A stretch of 15,346 bases of DNA from an uncultured Micrococcales bacterium (GTDB taxonomy: Bacteria; Actinomycetota; Actinomycetes; Actinomycetales; Microbacteriaceae): contig CAITNA010000125.1 in NCBI GenBank assembly GCA_903893675.1, positions 1 to 15,346 on the forward strand. Reading direction: 5' to 3'. The translations under genes and the position numbers were made by a program. The notes beneath the pieces were generated by a model. It saw only the letters and a list, made by a program, of their open reading frames with translations. It ran no database searches and was not told the DNA's origin. Below, piece by piece: positions 1 through 6,172 of the stretch (the stretch's first letter is position 1; every line of letters starts with the position of its first letter).

Positions 1-1
1 A

Positions 2-1399
2 GTGACCAAGCACGTTGCCCTTGCTAACCAGGATGAGATTCAGCTCGCAATTTCGTCGGCCGCGGCCGCGTGGCCAGCGTGGCGCGATATGTCTCAGGCT
101 CGTCGTCAAGAAGTGCTGTTCAAGTTTCGCGAGCTGCTGAATGCGCGCAAGCCAGAGCTCGCAGAGATCATTACAAGCGAGCACGGCAAGGTTTTGTCTG
201 ACGCGCTTGGCGAGATCGCGCGTGGGCAAGAGGTTGTCGAGTTCGCCTGCGGAATGCCGCACCTGCTCAAGGGGTTTTATACCGAGAACGCATCGACCGG
301 GGTCGATGTTTATTCGACTCGTCAGGCGCTGGGCGTGGTCGGCGTAATCAGCCCGTTCAACTTTCCGGCGATGGTGCCGATGTGGTTCTTTCCGATTGCG
401 ATCGCCGCGGGTAACTGCGTCGTCTTGAAACCATCCGAGAAAGACCCGAGTGCGGCAATCTGGATGGCCAAACTTTGGAAAGAGGCCGGCCTGCCAGATG
501 GCGTGTTCACCGTTTTGAACGGCGACAAAGAGGCCGTCGATGGGTTGCTCACGCATGCTGAGATTCAGGCAATCTCGTTCGTTGGCTCGACCCCGATTGC
601 CCAGTATGTCTATGAGACCGGCTCGAAGCACGGCAAGCGTGTGCAGGCCCTGGGCGGCGCAAAGAACCACATGCTGGTGCTACCTGATGCCGATCTCGAC
701 CTGGTTGCCGACTCGGCAATCAACGCCGGATTCGGTTCTGCGGGCGAGCGCTGCATGGCGATTTCGGTCGTCGTTGCGGTCGAGCCGGTTGCCGACCAAC
801 TGATTCCAAAAGTTATCGAGCGCATGAGCAAGCTGCGCACCGGCGATGGCCGCCGCGGCTGCGACATGGGCCCGCTGGTCACCAAGGCTCACCGCGACAA
901 GGTGGCTTCATACATCGACATTGCTGCTTCCGATGGCGCAAAGGTGCTCGTTGACGGCCGCAACCAAGAGTTCGACGGCGACTCGAAGGGCTTCTGGCTT
1001 GGGCCAACCCTGATCGATCACGTGCCGGTGACCTCGAAGGTCTACACCGAAGAAATCTTTGGCCCTGTGCTTTCGATCGTGCGCGTTAGTTCATACGACG
1101 AAGGCGTGAAGCTGATCAACTCAGGTGCATTCGGCAACGGCACTGCAATCTTCACCAACGATGGTGGGGCAGCGCGGCGATTCCAAAACGAGATTCAGGT
1201 TGGCATGGTCGGCATTAACGTGCCGATTCCTGTGCCAGTGGCTTACTACTCATTCGGCGGTTGGAAGAACTCACTGTTTGGTGACACCAAGGCTCACGGC
1301 GTTGAGGGCGTGCACTTCTTCACCCGCGGCAAGGCAATCACCTCGCGCTGGCTCGACCCGAGCCACGGTGGAATCAACCTGGGGTTCCCGCAGAACTAG
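2..1399 (+). CDS. mmsA: Methylmalonate-semialdehyde dehydrogenase (CoA-acylating), 5'-truncated by the window edge
   Basis: This cytoplasmic aldehyde dehydrogenase family enzyme converts (methyl)malonate semialdehyde plus CoA and NAD+ to propionyl-CoA or acetyl-CoA, in valine/thymine or myo-inositol breakdown. Visible marks are the NAD-binding stretch VISPFNFPAMVPMWFFP, the FVGSTPIA loop, and the catalytic cysteine in GSAGERCMAIS (Cys251 of the visible part, codon 752-754). The usual ALDH general base Glu (xELGGK) is replaced by Ala in VQALGGAKNH (residues 214-223), as expected for the CoA-dependent branch. The visible 465 codons fall about 30-35 short of the usual ~500. The GTG at position 2 aligns with an internal valine (family pattern ...GEVTGxVALA), so it is not the real start and the gene begins upstream of the window. 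It stands apart from other catabolic genes, and its TAG stop overlaps the hisN stop. Confidence 0.93.
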   Translation: MTKHVALANQDEIQLAISSAAAAWPAWRDMSQARRQEVLFKFRELLNARKPELAEIITSEHGKVLSDALGEIARGQEVVEFACGMPHLLKGFYTENASTGVDVYSTRQALGVVGVISPFNFPAMVPMWFFPIAIAAGNCVVLKPSEKDPSAAIWMAKLWKEAGLPDGVFTVLNGDKEAVDGLLTHAEIQAISFVGSTPIAQYVYETGSKHGKRVQALGGAKNHMLVLPDADLDLVADSAINAGFGSAGERCMAISVVVAVEPVADQLIPKVIERMSKLRTGDGRRGCDMGPLVTKAHRDKVASYIDIAASDGAKVLVDGRNQEFDGDSKGFWLGPTLIDHVPVTSKVYTEEIFGPVLSIVRVSSYDEGVKLINSGAFGNGTAIFTNDGGAARRFQNEIQVGMVGINVPIPVPVAYYSFGGWKNSLFGDTKAHGVEGVHFFTRGKAITSRWLDPSHGGINLGFPQN

Positions 1400-2178
1400 C
1401 GGGTTTCGAAAGCCTTCGTGGCTAGGGCGTGCAGTTTGCCGTTGGTCGCAAGCACAGACGAACTCTCTGCGGTGAGCGGGCCTTCGAGCGCCGAGAATTC
1501 GCCGCCAGCCTCTTCGACAATCGGCACGAGAGCCGCGATGTCGTAAACCTGCAGACCATGCTCGGCAACGATCTCGAGTGTGCCCTCTGCGAGCAACATG
1601 TATGAATAGAAATCGCCATAGGCGCGAGTGCGCCAAAGCGTGCGACTGAACTCAATCAACTGTGGCAACTTGCCCGACTGATCCCAGAGGCGCAGGTTGT
1701 TATAAGAAATGCTGGCATGCTCGGCATCGGCAATCTTTGAAACTTGGATGCTGCGCTCAGTGCCGTCGATATCGCGAGTGTGTGCACCCTGGCCCGCGGC
1801 CGCCCACCAGCGGCGACCTAGAGCCGGCGCGCTGACCACGCCGACAACCGGCTTGCCGTCGACTGCGAGCGAGATGAGGCTGGCCCAGATTGGCACTCCG
1901 CGCATGTAGTTTGCGGTGCCGTCGATCGGGTCGATGATCCAGGTGCGGCTGGCATTGCCGCTGTTGCCGAACTCTTCGCCGATGATGGCATCGTTAGGGC
2001 GGGCCTCTGCGAGACGTGCCTTGATGGCCTGCTCTGTGGCGCGGTCGGCGTCGGTTACTGGCGAGGCGTCAGGTTTGGTTTCGACCTTCAGGTCTAGCGC
2101 GCGAAATCGCTCTAGCGCCACTTTGTCGGCGATGTCGGCAAGCTCAAGGGCAAGCGCAAGGTCGTCGGCGTAAGTCAT
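1396..2178 (-). CDS. hisN: Histidinol-phosphatase, inositol-monophosphatase-like (HisN type)
   Basis: This 260-aa Mg2+-dependent phosphatase of the inositol monophosphatase superfamily probably dephosphorylates L-histidinol phosphate, the penultimate step of histidine synthesis in actinobacteria. The metal-binding motifs are intact: GEEFG (E68), DPIDGT (D83, D86) and the distal YDIAA...EEAGG motif (D213). The last usually reads WDxAA; here Tyr replaces Trp. The family also contains inositol-1-phosphate, fructose-1,6-bisphosphate and PAP phosphatases. The HisN assignment rests on overall resemblance to actinobacterial HisN and on the conserved placement behind aroA-rsgA, so substrate is inferred. 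The ATG overlaps the rsgA stop (ATGA at 2178-2175), which indicates translational coupling. The stop TAG shares the CTAG palindrome at 1396-1399 with the convergent mmsA stop. Confidence 0.85.
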   Translation of the reverse strand: MTYADDLALALELADIADKVALERFRALDLKVETKPDASPVTDADRATEQAIKARLAEARPNDAIIGEEFGNSGNASRTWIIDPIDGTANYMRGVPIWASLISLAVDGKPVVGVVSAPALGRRWWAAAGQGAHTRDIDGTERSIQVSKIADAEHASISYNNLRLWDQSGKLPQLIEFSRTLWRTRAYGDFYSYMLLAEGTLEIVAEHGLQVYDIAALVPIVEEAGGEFSALEGPLTAESSSVLATNGKLHALATKAFETR

Positions 2179-3221
2179 TCGTCTAATTTACCCGCGGTCG
2201 AAATCGATGTCATGAGTCGGCGTAGTGAATCGACACGCAGCGCACCGGTCTCGCCGAGTCGGCCATCCGAGATGGCGGCATCGAGTTCGCAGTCTGGCGA
2301 ATCGGCAGCGTGCGAGCAGTCGCGCGGGCAAGTTTCGATAACGGCATAGAGGTCTTCGAATGAGCGCAGGATGTTCTCGAGGTTCACGTGGCCAAGGCCG
2401 AAGCTGCGCACGCCTGGGGTGTCGATGATCCAGCCGTTGCCGAAATCGTTCGGCAGGCGAATCGCGCGAACCGAGGTCGAGGTGTGACGACCGCGACCGG
2501 TGACCTCGTTGACCACGCCGGTTGCGCGAAGTGCTTCTGGCACGAGTGCGTTCACGAGCGTCGACTTGCCAACCCCTGAGTGACCAACGGCAACCGTGAT
2601 TTGGTCGCGCAACACTTCACGAAGTGGCTCGATGCTCGGGTCATCGCTGCGAGTCAAAATCACCGGGATGCTCAGGCCGTCGAAATTCTTAAGGAACTCG
2701 CTCGGGTCGGCAAGGTCGGTCTTGGTGATGCAAAGAATTGGCGTGAGACCAGCATCGAATGCTGCGGCGAGGTAGCGATCGATCAGACGAGCACGTGGCT
2801 CGGGGTTTGCAATCGAGGTGACGATCAGCATTTGGGTCGCGTTTGCCACGATGACTCGCTCGACCTGATCACTGTCGTCAGCGCTTCGACGCAGCAGCGA
2901 GGTGCGCGGCTCGACTCGAGCAATGCGGGCTAGGGCGCCAACCGTTTCGCTGGTGTCGCCGGCAAGTGCAACGCGGTCGCCAACAACGGCGCCAGCCTTG
3001 CGCATTTCTTTGCCCATCGTGGCATCGACCTGGCGATCGTCTTCATCAAGCAGCACGCGGTAGCGGCCGAGGTCGACCTGCAAGACCATGCCGGTTGGGG
3101 CATCATCGTGGGTTGGGCGAATCTTGGTGCGTGGGCGGTTGCCCTTTGGGTTCGGGCGAATGCGAACATCCGACTCGTCTAGGTCGTGGCCCGAGCCATC
3201 TGGCTCATAGAGCCAACTCAA
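2175..3221 (-). CDS. rsgA: Ribosome small-subunit-dependent GTPase A
   Basis: RsgA is a circularly permuted GTPase that checks late 30S subunit maturation. Numbered from the start chosen here (348 aa), it has an acidic then basic N-terminus (DESDVRIRPNPKGNRPR), an OB-fold, G4 TKTD (166-169), G1 GHSGVGKS (213-220), G3 DTPG (267-270) and a C-terminal zinc knuckle C298-x3-C302-x-H304-x6-C311. The G4-G1-G3 order is diagnostic. I choose the TTG at 3221-3219: it gives the typical actinobacterial SWL start, follows a GGGGG Shine-Dalgarno-like run, and overlaps the aroA TGA as TTGA. An ATG at 3248 would add nine residues but lies inside the aroA C-terminus and has no visible ribosome binding site. 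The gene is the middle member of aroA-rsgA-hisN. Confidence 0.93.
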   Translation of the reverse strand: MSWLYEPDGSGHDLDESDVRIRPNPKGNRPRTKIRPTHDDAPTGMVLQVDLGRYRVLLDEDDRQVDATMGKEMRKAGAVVGDRVALAGDTSETVGALARIARVEPRTSLLRRSADDSDQVERVIVANATQMLIVTSIANPEPRARLIDRYLAAAFDAGLTPILCITKTDLADPSEFLKNFDGLSIPVILTRSDDPSIEPLREVLRDQITVAVGHSGVGKSTLVNALVPEALRATGVVNEVTGRGRHTSTSVRAIRLPNDFGNGWIIDTPGVRSFGLGHVNLENILRSFEDLYAVIETCPRDCSHAADSPDCELDAAISDGRLGETGALRVDSLRRLMTSISTAGKLDE

Positions 3222-4522
3222 GCGTTGCCCCCGAGCATCGCGAGCCATAGCTTGTCGAAATCGGGCATGGTCTTCGAGGTGGTCGAGATGTCTTCGATTT
3301 CAATGCCCGCAATGCGCAGGCCGATGATTGCGCCGGCGGTTGCCATGCGGTGGTCTTCGTAGGTAGCCCAGTGGCCGCCGTCGATGTTTGTGCTCGGGTC
3401 GATCTCGAGGCCATCCGCGGTTTCGCGCGCGATGCCGCCGATTCGATTGATATCAGCGGCGAGGGCGGCGAGTCGATCGGTCTCGTGGCCGCGCAGGTGG
3501 GCTACTCCAGAGATGCGGGTTGGGGTGTCGGCGATTGCAGCGAGAGCCGCAATCACCGGAGTCAGTTCGCCACCAATAGATAGGTCGATGGTGATGCCGT
3601 GCACTGTGCCATTGCCCTCGATGGTTAAACCGTTTTCGTTGCGAACGATCTTCGCGCCCATCTGCTGCAAGATGCCGTCGAACTCGTCGCCGACCTGAGT
3701 CGTCTCGGATGGCCAGCCAGGAATTGTGACCGAACCGCCGGCAACCATCGCGGCCGCCAAGAACGGACCAGCGTTTGAAAGATCTGGCTCGATGGAAACT
3801 TCGCCACCTGCGATTGGCCCTGGCTCAACTCGCCAAACCGTTGGCTCTGGGTTCGACACCTGAACTCCGCGAGCGCGAAGGCACTCGAGCGTCATCTCGA
3901 TGTGCGGCAGTGAGGGCAGGTGCTCTCCAACGTGACGCAGAGTCAGGCCTTGCTCGAAGCGAGGGGCTGCCATTAGCAAGCCAGAGACAAACTGCGATGA
4001 AGCCGACGCGTCGATGGTGATCTCGCCGCCTTCGATGCGACCCTCGCCGCGAATGGCGAACGGCAGGTGGCCTTCGTCGTCGTCGGTCACGAACACACCA
4101 AGGTCACGCAAGGCAACCAGCGTGGTCTTCATCGGGCGGCGGCGGGCGGCTTCGTCGCCGTCGAAGTCGATGACCTCGCTAGACAAGGCAGCGAGCGGCG
4201 GCACAAAGCGCATTACGGTGCCTGCAAGGCCGCAGTCGATGGTGGCCGCGCGGTCGAACGGGGCAGGCGTGACCAGGATGTCGCCATCCGTGCGGATTTC
4301 GATCTGGGTGCCGAGGGCTCGCAGGGCCTCGATCATCAGGCGCGAGTCGCGGCTGTCGAGGGGGTGGCGAATCAGGGTCGGGCTGTCGGCAAGTGCCGAG
4401 AGCACCAGCTCACGGTTGGTCAGCGACTTAGAGCCAGGCAGGCGCACTGTGGCGTGGATTGGACCTTCGGCGACCGGAGCAGGCCAAGGGGCCACGGCTC
4501 GGGAATTATTCGCTGAAGTCAT
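3218..4522 (-). CDS. aroA: 3-phosphoshikimate 1-carboxyvinyltransferase (EPSP synthase)
   Basis: This enzyme transfers enolpyruvyl from PEP to shikimate-3-phosphate, the sixth step of the shikimate pathway to aromatic amino acids. From the chosen ATG (4522-4520) it is 434 aa, a normal length. Motifs: LPGSKSLTNRELVLSAL near the N-terminus (PEP/S3P-binding Lys, Ser, Arg), GLAGTVMRF, RRRPMKTTLVALRDLGV, SASSQFVSGLLMAAPR, LSNAGPFLAAAMVAGG and the C-terminal EDHRMATAGAIIGLR. In-frame ATGs at 4549 and 4615 extend the reading frame, but the extra N-terminus does not look like the family; the conserved WPAPxAxGPxxAxVxLPGSK start lies just after the 4522 ATG. No good Shine-Dalgarno precedes 4522, and a possible promoter at 4530-4558 would make the transcript leaderless. 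It heads the aroA-rsgA-hisN unit and is divergent from sigR. Confidence 0.95.
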   Translation of the reverse strand: MTSANNSRAVAPWPAPVAEGPIHATVRLPGSKSLTNRELVLSALADSPTLIRHPLDSRDSRLMIEALRALGTQIEIRTDGDILVTPAPFDRAATIDCGLAGTVMRFVPPLAALSSEVIDFDGDEAARRRPMKTTLVALRDLGVFVTDDDEGHLPFAIRGEGRIEGGEITIDASASSQFVSGLLMAAPRFEQGLTLRHVGEHLPSLPHIEMTLECLRARGVQVSNPEPTVWRVEPGPIAGGEVSIEPDLSNAGPFLAAAMVAGGSVTIPGWPSETTQVGDEFDGILQQMGAKIVRNENGLTIEGNGTVHGITIDLSIGGELTPVIAALAAIADTPTRISGVAHLRGHETDRLAALAADINRIGGIARETADGLEIDPSTNIDGGHWATYEDHRMATAGAIIGLRIAGIEIEDISTTSKTMPDFDKLWLAMLGGNA

Positions 4523-4527
4523 TGGTT
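4501..4527 (+). promoter_or_regulatory. SigR/SigH-type promoter upstream of sigR (GGGAAT-N18-GTT)
   Basis: GGGAAT at 4501-4506 (-35) is followed by exactly 18 nt and GTT at 4525-4527 (-10). This matches the published SigR (Streptomyces) and SigH (Mycobacterium) promoter consensus. Transcription would start around 4532-4536, about 120 nt upstream of the sigR ATG at 4653. Autoregulation of sigR-rsrA operons from such a promoter is established in Streptomyces. The site lies across the start of the divergent aroA coding region (ATG 4520-4522 sits in the spacer), so aroA and sigR expression may interfere with each other. Confidence 0.75.
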
Positions 4528-4529
4528 TA

Positions 4530-4558
4530 AGGCTACCAGCCGAATTCATGGACCAAAA
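4530..4558 (-). promoter_or_regulatory. Candidate aroA promoter (extended -10), possibly leaderless
   Basis: Reading the minus strand, TGG precedes a -10-like TAGCCT (4535-4530), so an extended TGN motif is present. A weak -35 (TTTTGG, 4558-4553) lies 17 nt upstream of the -10. The first transcribed base would fall about 7 nt below the -10, at or next to the aroA ATG at 4522. This fits a leaderless mRNA and the lack of a Shine-Dalgarno. The evidence is motif-level only, and the -35 match is poor. Confidence 0.3.
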
Positions 4559-4652
4559 GGCCGAGACCGGAAGGGGAGCTTTGACGACAATCACAGGATT
4601 CACCCGAAACACCAAGTTGCCGAAGGCGCACGCGAAGGTAGGCTCAAACTCG

Positions 4653-5249
4653 ATGAGTCAATTGCCAGATGCCGCGCTAACAGCCCTGTTCGAACAGCAG
4701 GTGCTGCCGCTTACCAATTACATGTATGCGATGGCCCTCGGTATGACCCACAACCGAACAGACGCCGAAGACCTCGTGCAAGAAACCACGATCAAGGCCT
4801 ACCGCTCGTTCTCAAGCTTCGAGCAGGGCACGGCCCTTCGCGCCTGGTTGCGCACAATCATGCGCAACACCAATAGCAACATCCAAGCAAAAAAGAACAA
4901 GCAGCTTGGCAAGACCGCTCTCGACGAGCTCGAAGACTGGCAGATTGGCGCAGCACCCTCGCTGACCTCTGTCGAGAATCGCTCGGCAGAAATCGAAGCG
5001 ATCGAAGCCATGAACACGCCAGAGATCGAGCGCGCGCTCGCGGAGCTTCCTGAGTCTTGGCGTCAGGTTTTGACCTATCGAATCGTCGAGGGAATGTCTT
5101 ATGCCGAGATCGCCGAAGCGCTCGACATGAAGCAGGGAACCGTGATGAGCAGTCTGCACCGCGCGAAGGCTCGCCTGCGCGAACTGCTGCTCGAATATGC
5201 AAAAGATGAGGGCTACTCATTTACCGGAAAGGACGCGGCTGATGACTGA
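4653..5249 (+). CDS. sigR: ECF RNA polymerase sigma factor, SigR/SigH family (thiol-oxidative stress)
   Basis: This ECF sigma factor directs RNA polymerase to GGGAAT-N16-18-GTT promoters controlling thioredoxin, mycothiol and protein quality-control genes during thiol oxidation. From ATG 4653 it is 198 aa. Region 2 contains MTHNRTDAEDLVQETTIKAY followed by FxSFExGTxLRAWLxxIMxNTxxN, typical of this subgroup. Region 4 contains LPESWRQVLTYRIVEGMSYAEIAEALDM and the helix-turn-helix continuation GTVMSSLHRAKARLREL. AAGGTAGG lies upstream of the ATG, though somewhat far (about 11 nt). The frame stays open upstream, with a TTG at 4581 preceded by GGAAGGGG and an ATG at 4548, so a longer isoform (+24 or +35 aa) is possible. 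The gene overlaps rsrA by 8 nt. The SigR name rests on the RsrA partner and the autoregulatory promoter as well as on sequence. Confidence 0.93.
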   Translation: MSQLPDAALTALFEQQVLPLTNYMYAMALGMTHNRTDAEDLVQETTIKAYRSFSSFEQGTALRAWLRTIMRNTNSNIQAKKNKQLGKTALDELEDWQIGAAPSLTSVENRSAEIEAIEAMNTPEIERALAELPESWRQVLTYRIVEGMSYAEIAEALDMKQGTVMSSLHRAKARLRELLLEYAKDEGYSFTGKDAADD

Positions 5250-5493
5250 GAACATGAGCTGTCAAGAAATTAAGCAGAAGGTTCACGAGTATCTCGCGAA
5301 CGAATTAAGCCCAGCGCAACTCGAGTTCATCACCGAGCACATCGCCAACTGCGACACCTGCGACGCCGAGTATGGCCTCGAGGATGCAATCAACCGCAAG
5401 ATCGAGGAATACTGCAGCGTGGTTCCGCCAGAGAGCCTGCTCGATGGAATTAAGAATCGCCTTCGCCAGATCCAAGCGGGCGAAGCCCACTAA
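5242..5493 (+). CDS. rsrA: Zinc-binding redox-sensing anti-sigma factor of SigR (RsrA/RshA type)
   Basis: RsrA binds and silences SigR under reducing conditions; oxidation forms a disulfide, ejects zinc and frees the sigma factor. The protein is 83 aa from ATG 5242. The ZAS motif is H33-x3-C37-x2-C40, with C7 (MSCQE) as the upstream cysteine. These align with the known zinc/redox ligands C11, H37, C41 and C44 of Streptomyces RsrA at a constant offset of four, and C58 matches C62. The extra N-terminal Cys/His pair of Streptomyces RsrA is absent. AYGLE-like AEYGLEDAI and PESLL further resemble the family. The start is set by GGAAAGGA 8-9 nt upstream and an 8-nt overlap with the end of sigR, implying coupled, roughly equal translation. 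An ATG at 5254 is an alternative that would still keep C7. Confidence 0.92.
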   Translation: MTENMSCQEIKQKVHEYLANELSPAQLEFITEHIANCDTCDAEYGLEDAINRKIEEYCSVVPPESLLDGIKNRLRQIQAGEAH

Positions 5494-5525
5494 AACTTTC
5501 GGCAGAGGCCTTCACGGGCCGAGTC

Positions 5526-5551
5526 AAACGCACTGTCTCAGCAGAGCGTTT
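5526..5551. terminator. Candidate bidirectional terminator between rsrA and the hydrolase gene
   Basis: AAACGC (5526-5531) pairs with GCGTTT (5546-5551). After one mismatch, an inner CTG/CAG pairing plus a G-T pair closes a 4-nt loop. The hairpin lies in the 67-nt gap between two convergent genes, and the arm ends supply short T runs in both directions. It lacks a long U tract, so termination strength is uncertain. Confidence 0.45.
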
Positions 5552-5560
5552 AGCAGGTGG

Positions 5561-6169
5561 TTACTCAGGCGATTCGATGCCCAGCCACTCATACCAGCCG
5601 CGGTTCAACACAAGCCAGGCAACTAATCCGTGACCAATTTGACCAGGGCGGCCGTGCTCTGCGCTGGCTAGTTCAGAGTTGAAATCAGGGTGATCGACCA
5701 ACGGGCGGAAGCAGTCGATGAAGGTCACGCCGCGGCGGTTCGCGACGTCTTCGAAGCCAGCAACCAGGTGCTCGATGTCGGCGTTGAGCTGCGGGTTGTG
5801 GCTAGGCCATGGGCCAACCAGCAGGCACGAGATTCCGGCCTTAGCTGCCTCATCCAGGATGGTCGCCACATTCAAACGCGAACGCGAGGTCGAGATGCCT
5901 GCGGCCAGATCGATGTTTGGCAGGGCAAGCACCAGGCGGTTGTCGGTCTCTGGTGAGAACCGGCGCTGCACCTCTTGCACCCAGCGCTCGGCCAGCATCG
6001 AGGTATTTTCGGCAGGTGCAGGCAACGCGAAGATGTCGATTCTCGGATGCGCTGCAGGGGTTTTTGCAGTTACGCGACCGACCCAGCCCATGCCTCGCTC
6101 GTCGCCCGAAGCGCCAACACGCGAATCGCCAAGGATGACGATTCGAATGTCTTTGCGCGCCTCGGCCAA
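5561..6169 (-). CDS. Small SGNH/GDSL-type hydrolase-like protein downstream of kgd
   Basis: This 202-aa soluble protein has no signal peptide. The N-terminal block I is IRIVILGDSRVGASG (nucleophile Ser16 in GDS), followed by GWVGRV, an ALPNID segment and a C-terminal EHGRPGQIGHGLVAWLVLNRGW. The layout fits actinobacterial GDSL-like esterases, in which block V normally reads DGxHPGQxGYG. Here the Asp position reads Glu171 and the catalytic His position reads Arg174, so ordinary Ser-His-Asp hydrolysis may be impaired or another residue (H172 or H180) may substitute. The start is a TTG at 6169-6167, with GAGG 8 nt upstream inside the end of kgd; no better start precedes the GDS motif. Only 3 nt separate it from kgd, so the two genes probably share a transcript. 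Substrate unknown. Confidence 0.75.
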   Translation of the reverse strand: MAEARKDIRIVILGDSRVGASGDERGMGWVGRVTAKTPAAHPRIDIFALPAPAENTSMLAERWVQEVQRRFSPETDNRLVLALPNIDLAAGISTSRSRLNVATILDEAAKAGISCLLVGPWPSHNPQLNADIEHLVAGFEDVANRRGVTFIDCFRPLVDHPDFNSELASAEHGRPGQIGHGLVAWLVLNRGWYEWLGIESPE

Positions 6170-6172
6170 GGT

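Noticed and set aside
4581..4586. TTGACG at 4581-4586 as a housekeeping -35 box for sigR
   Set aside because: No TANNNT-like -10 was found at 16-19 nt downstream; the TTG fits better as a possible alternative start codon.
4014..4652. The sigR frame stays open about 640 nt upstream of its ATG, opposite aroA
   Set aside because: It is antisense to well-conserved aroA; its predicted residues are Arg/Ser-rich and resemble no domain. Only the short part downstream of the SigR-type promoter (from about 4548) is considered as a possible extension.
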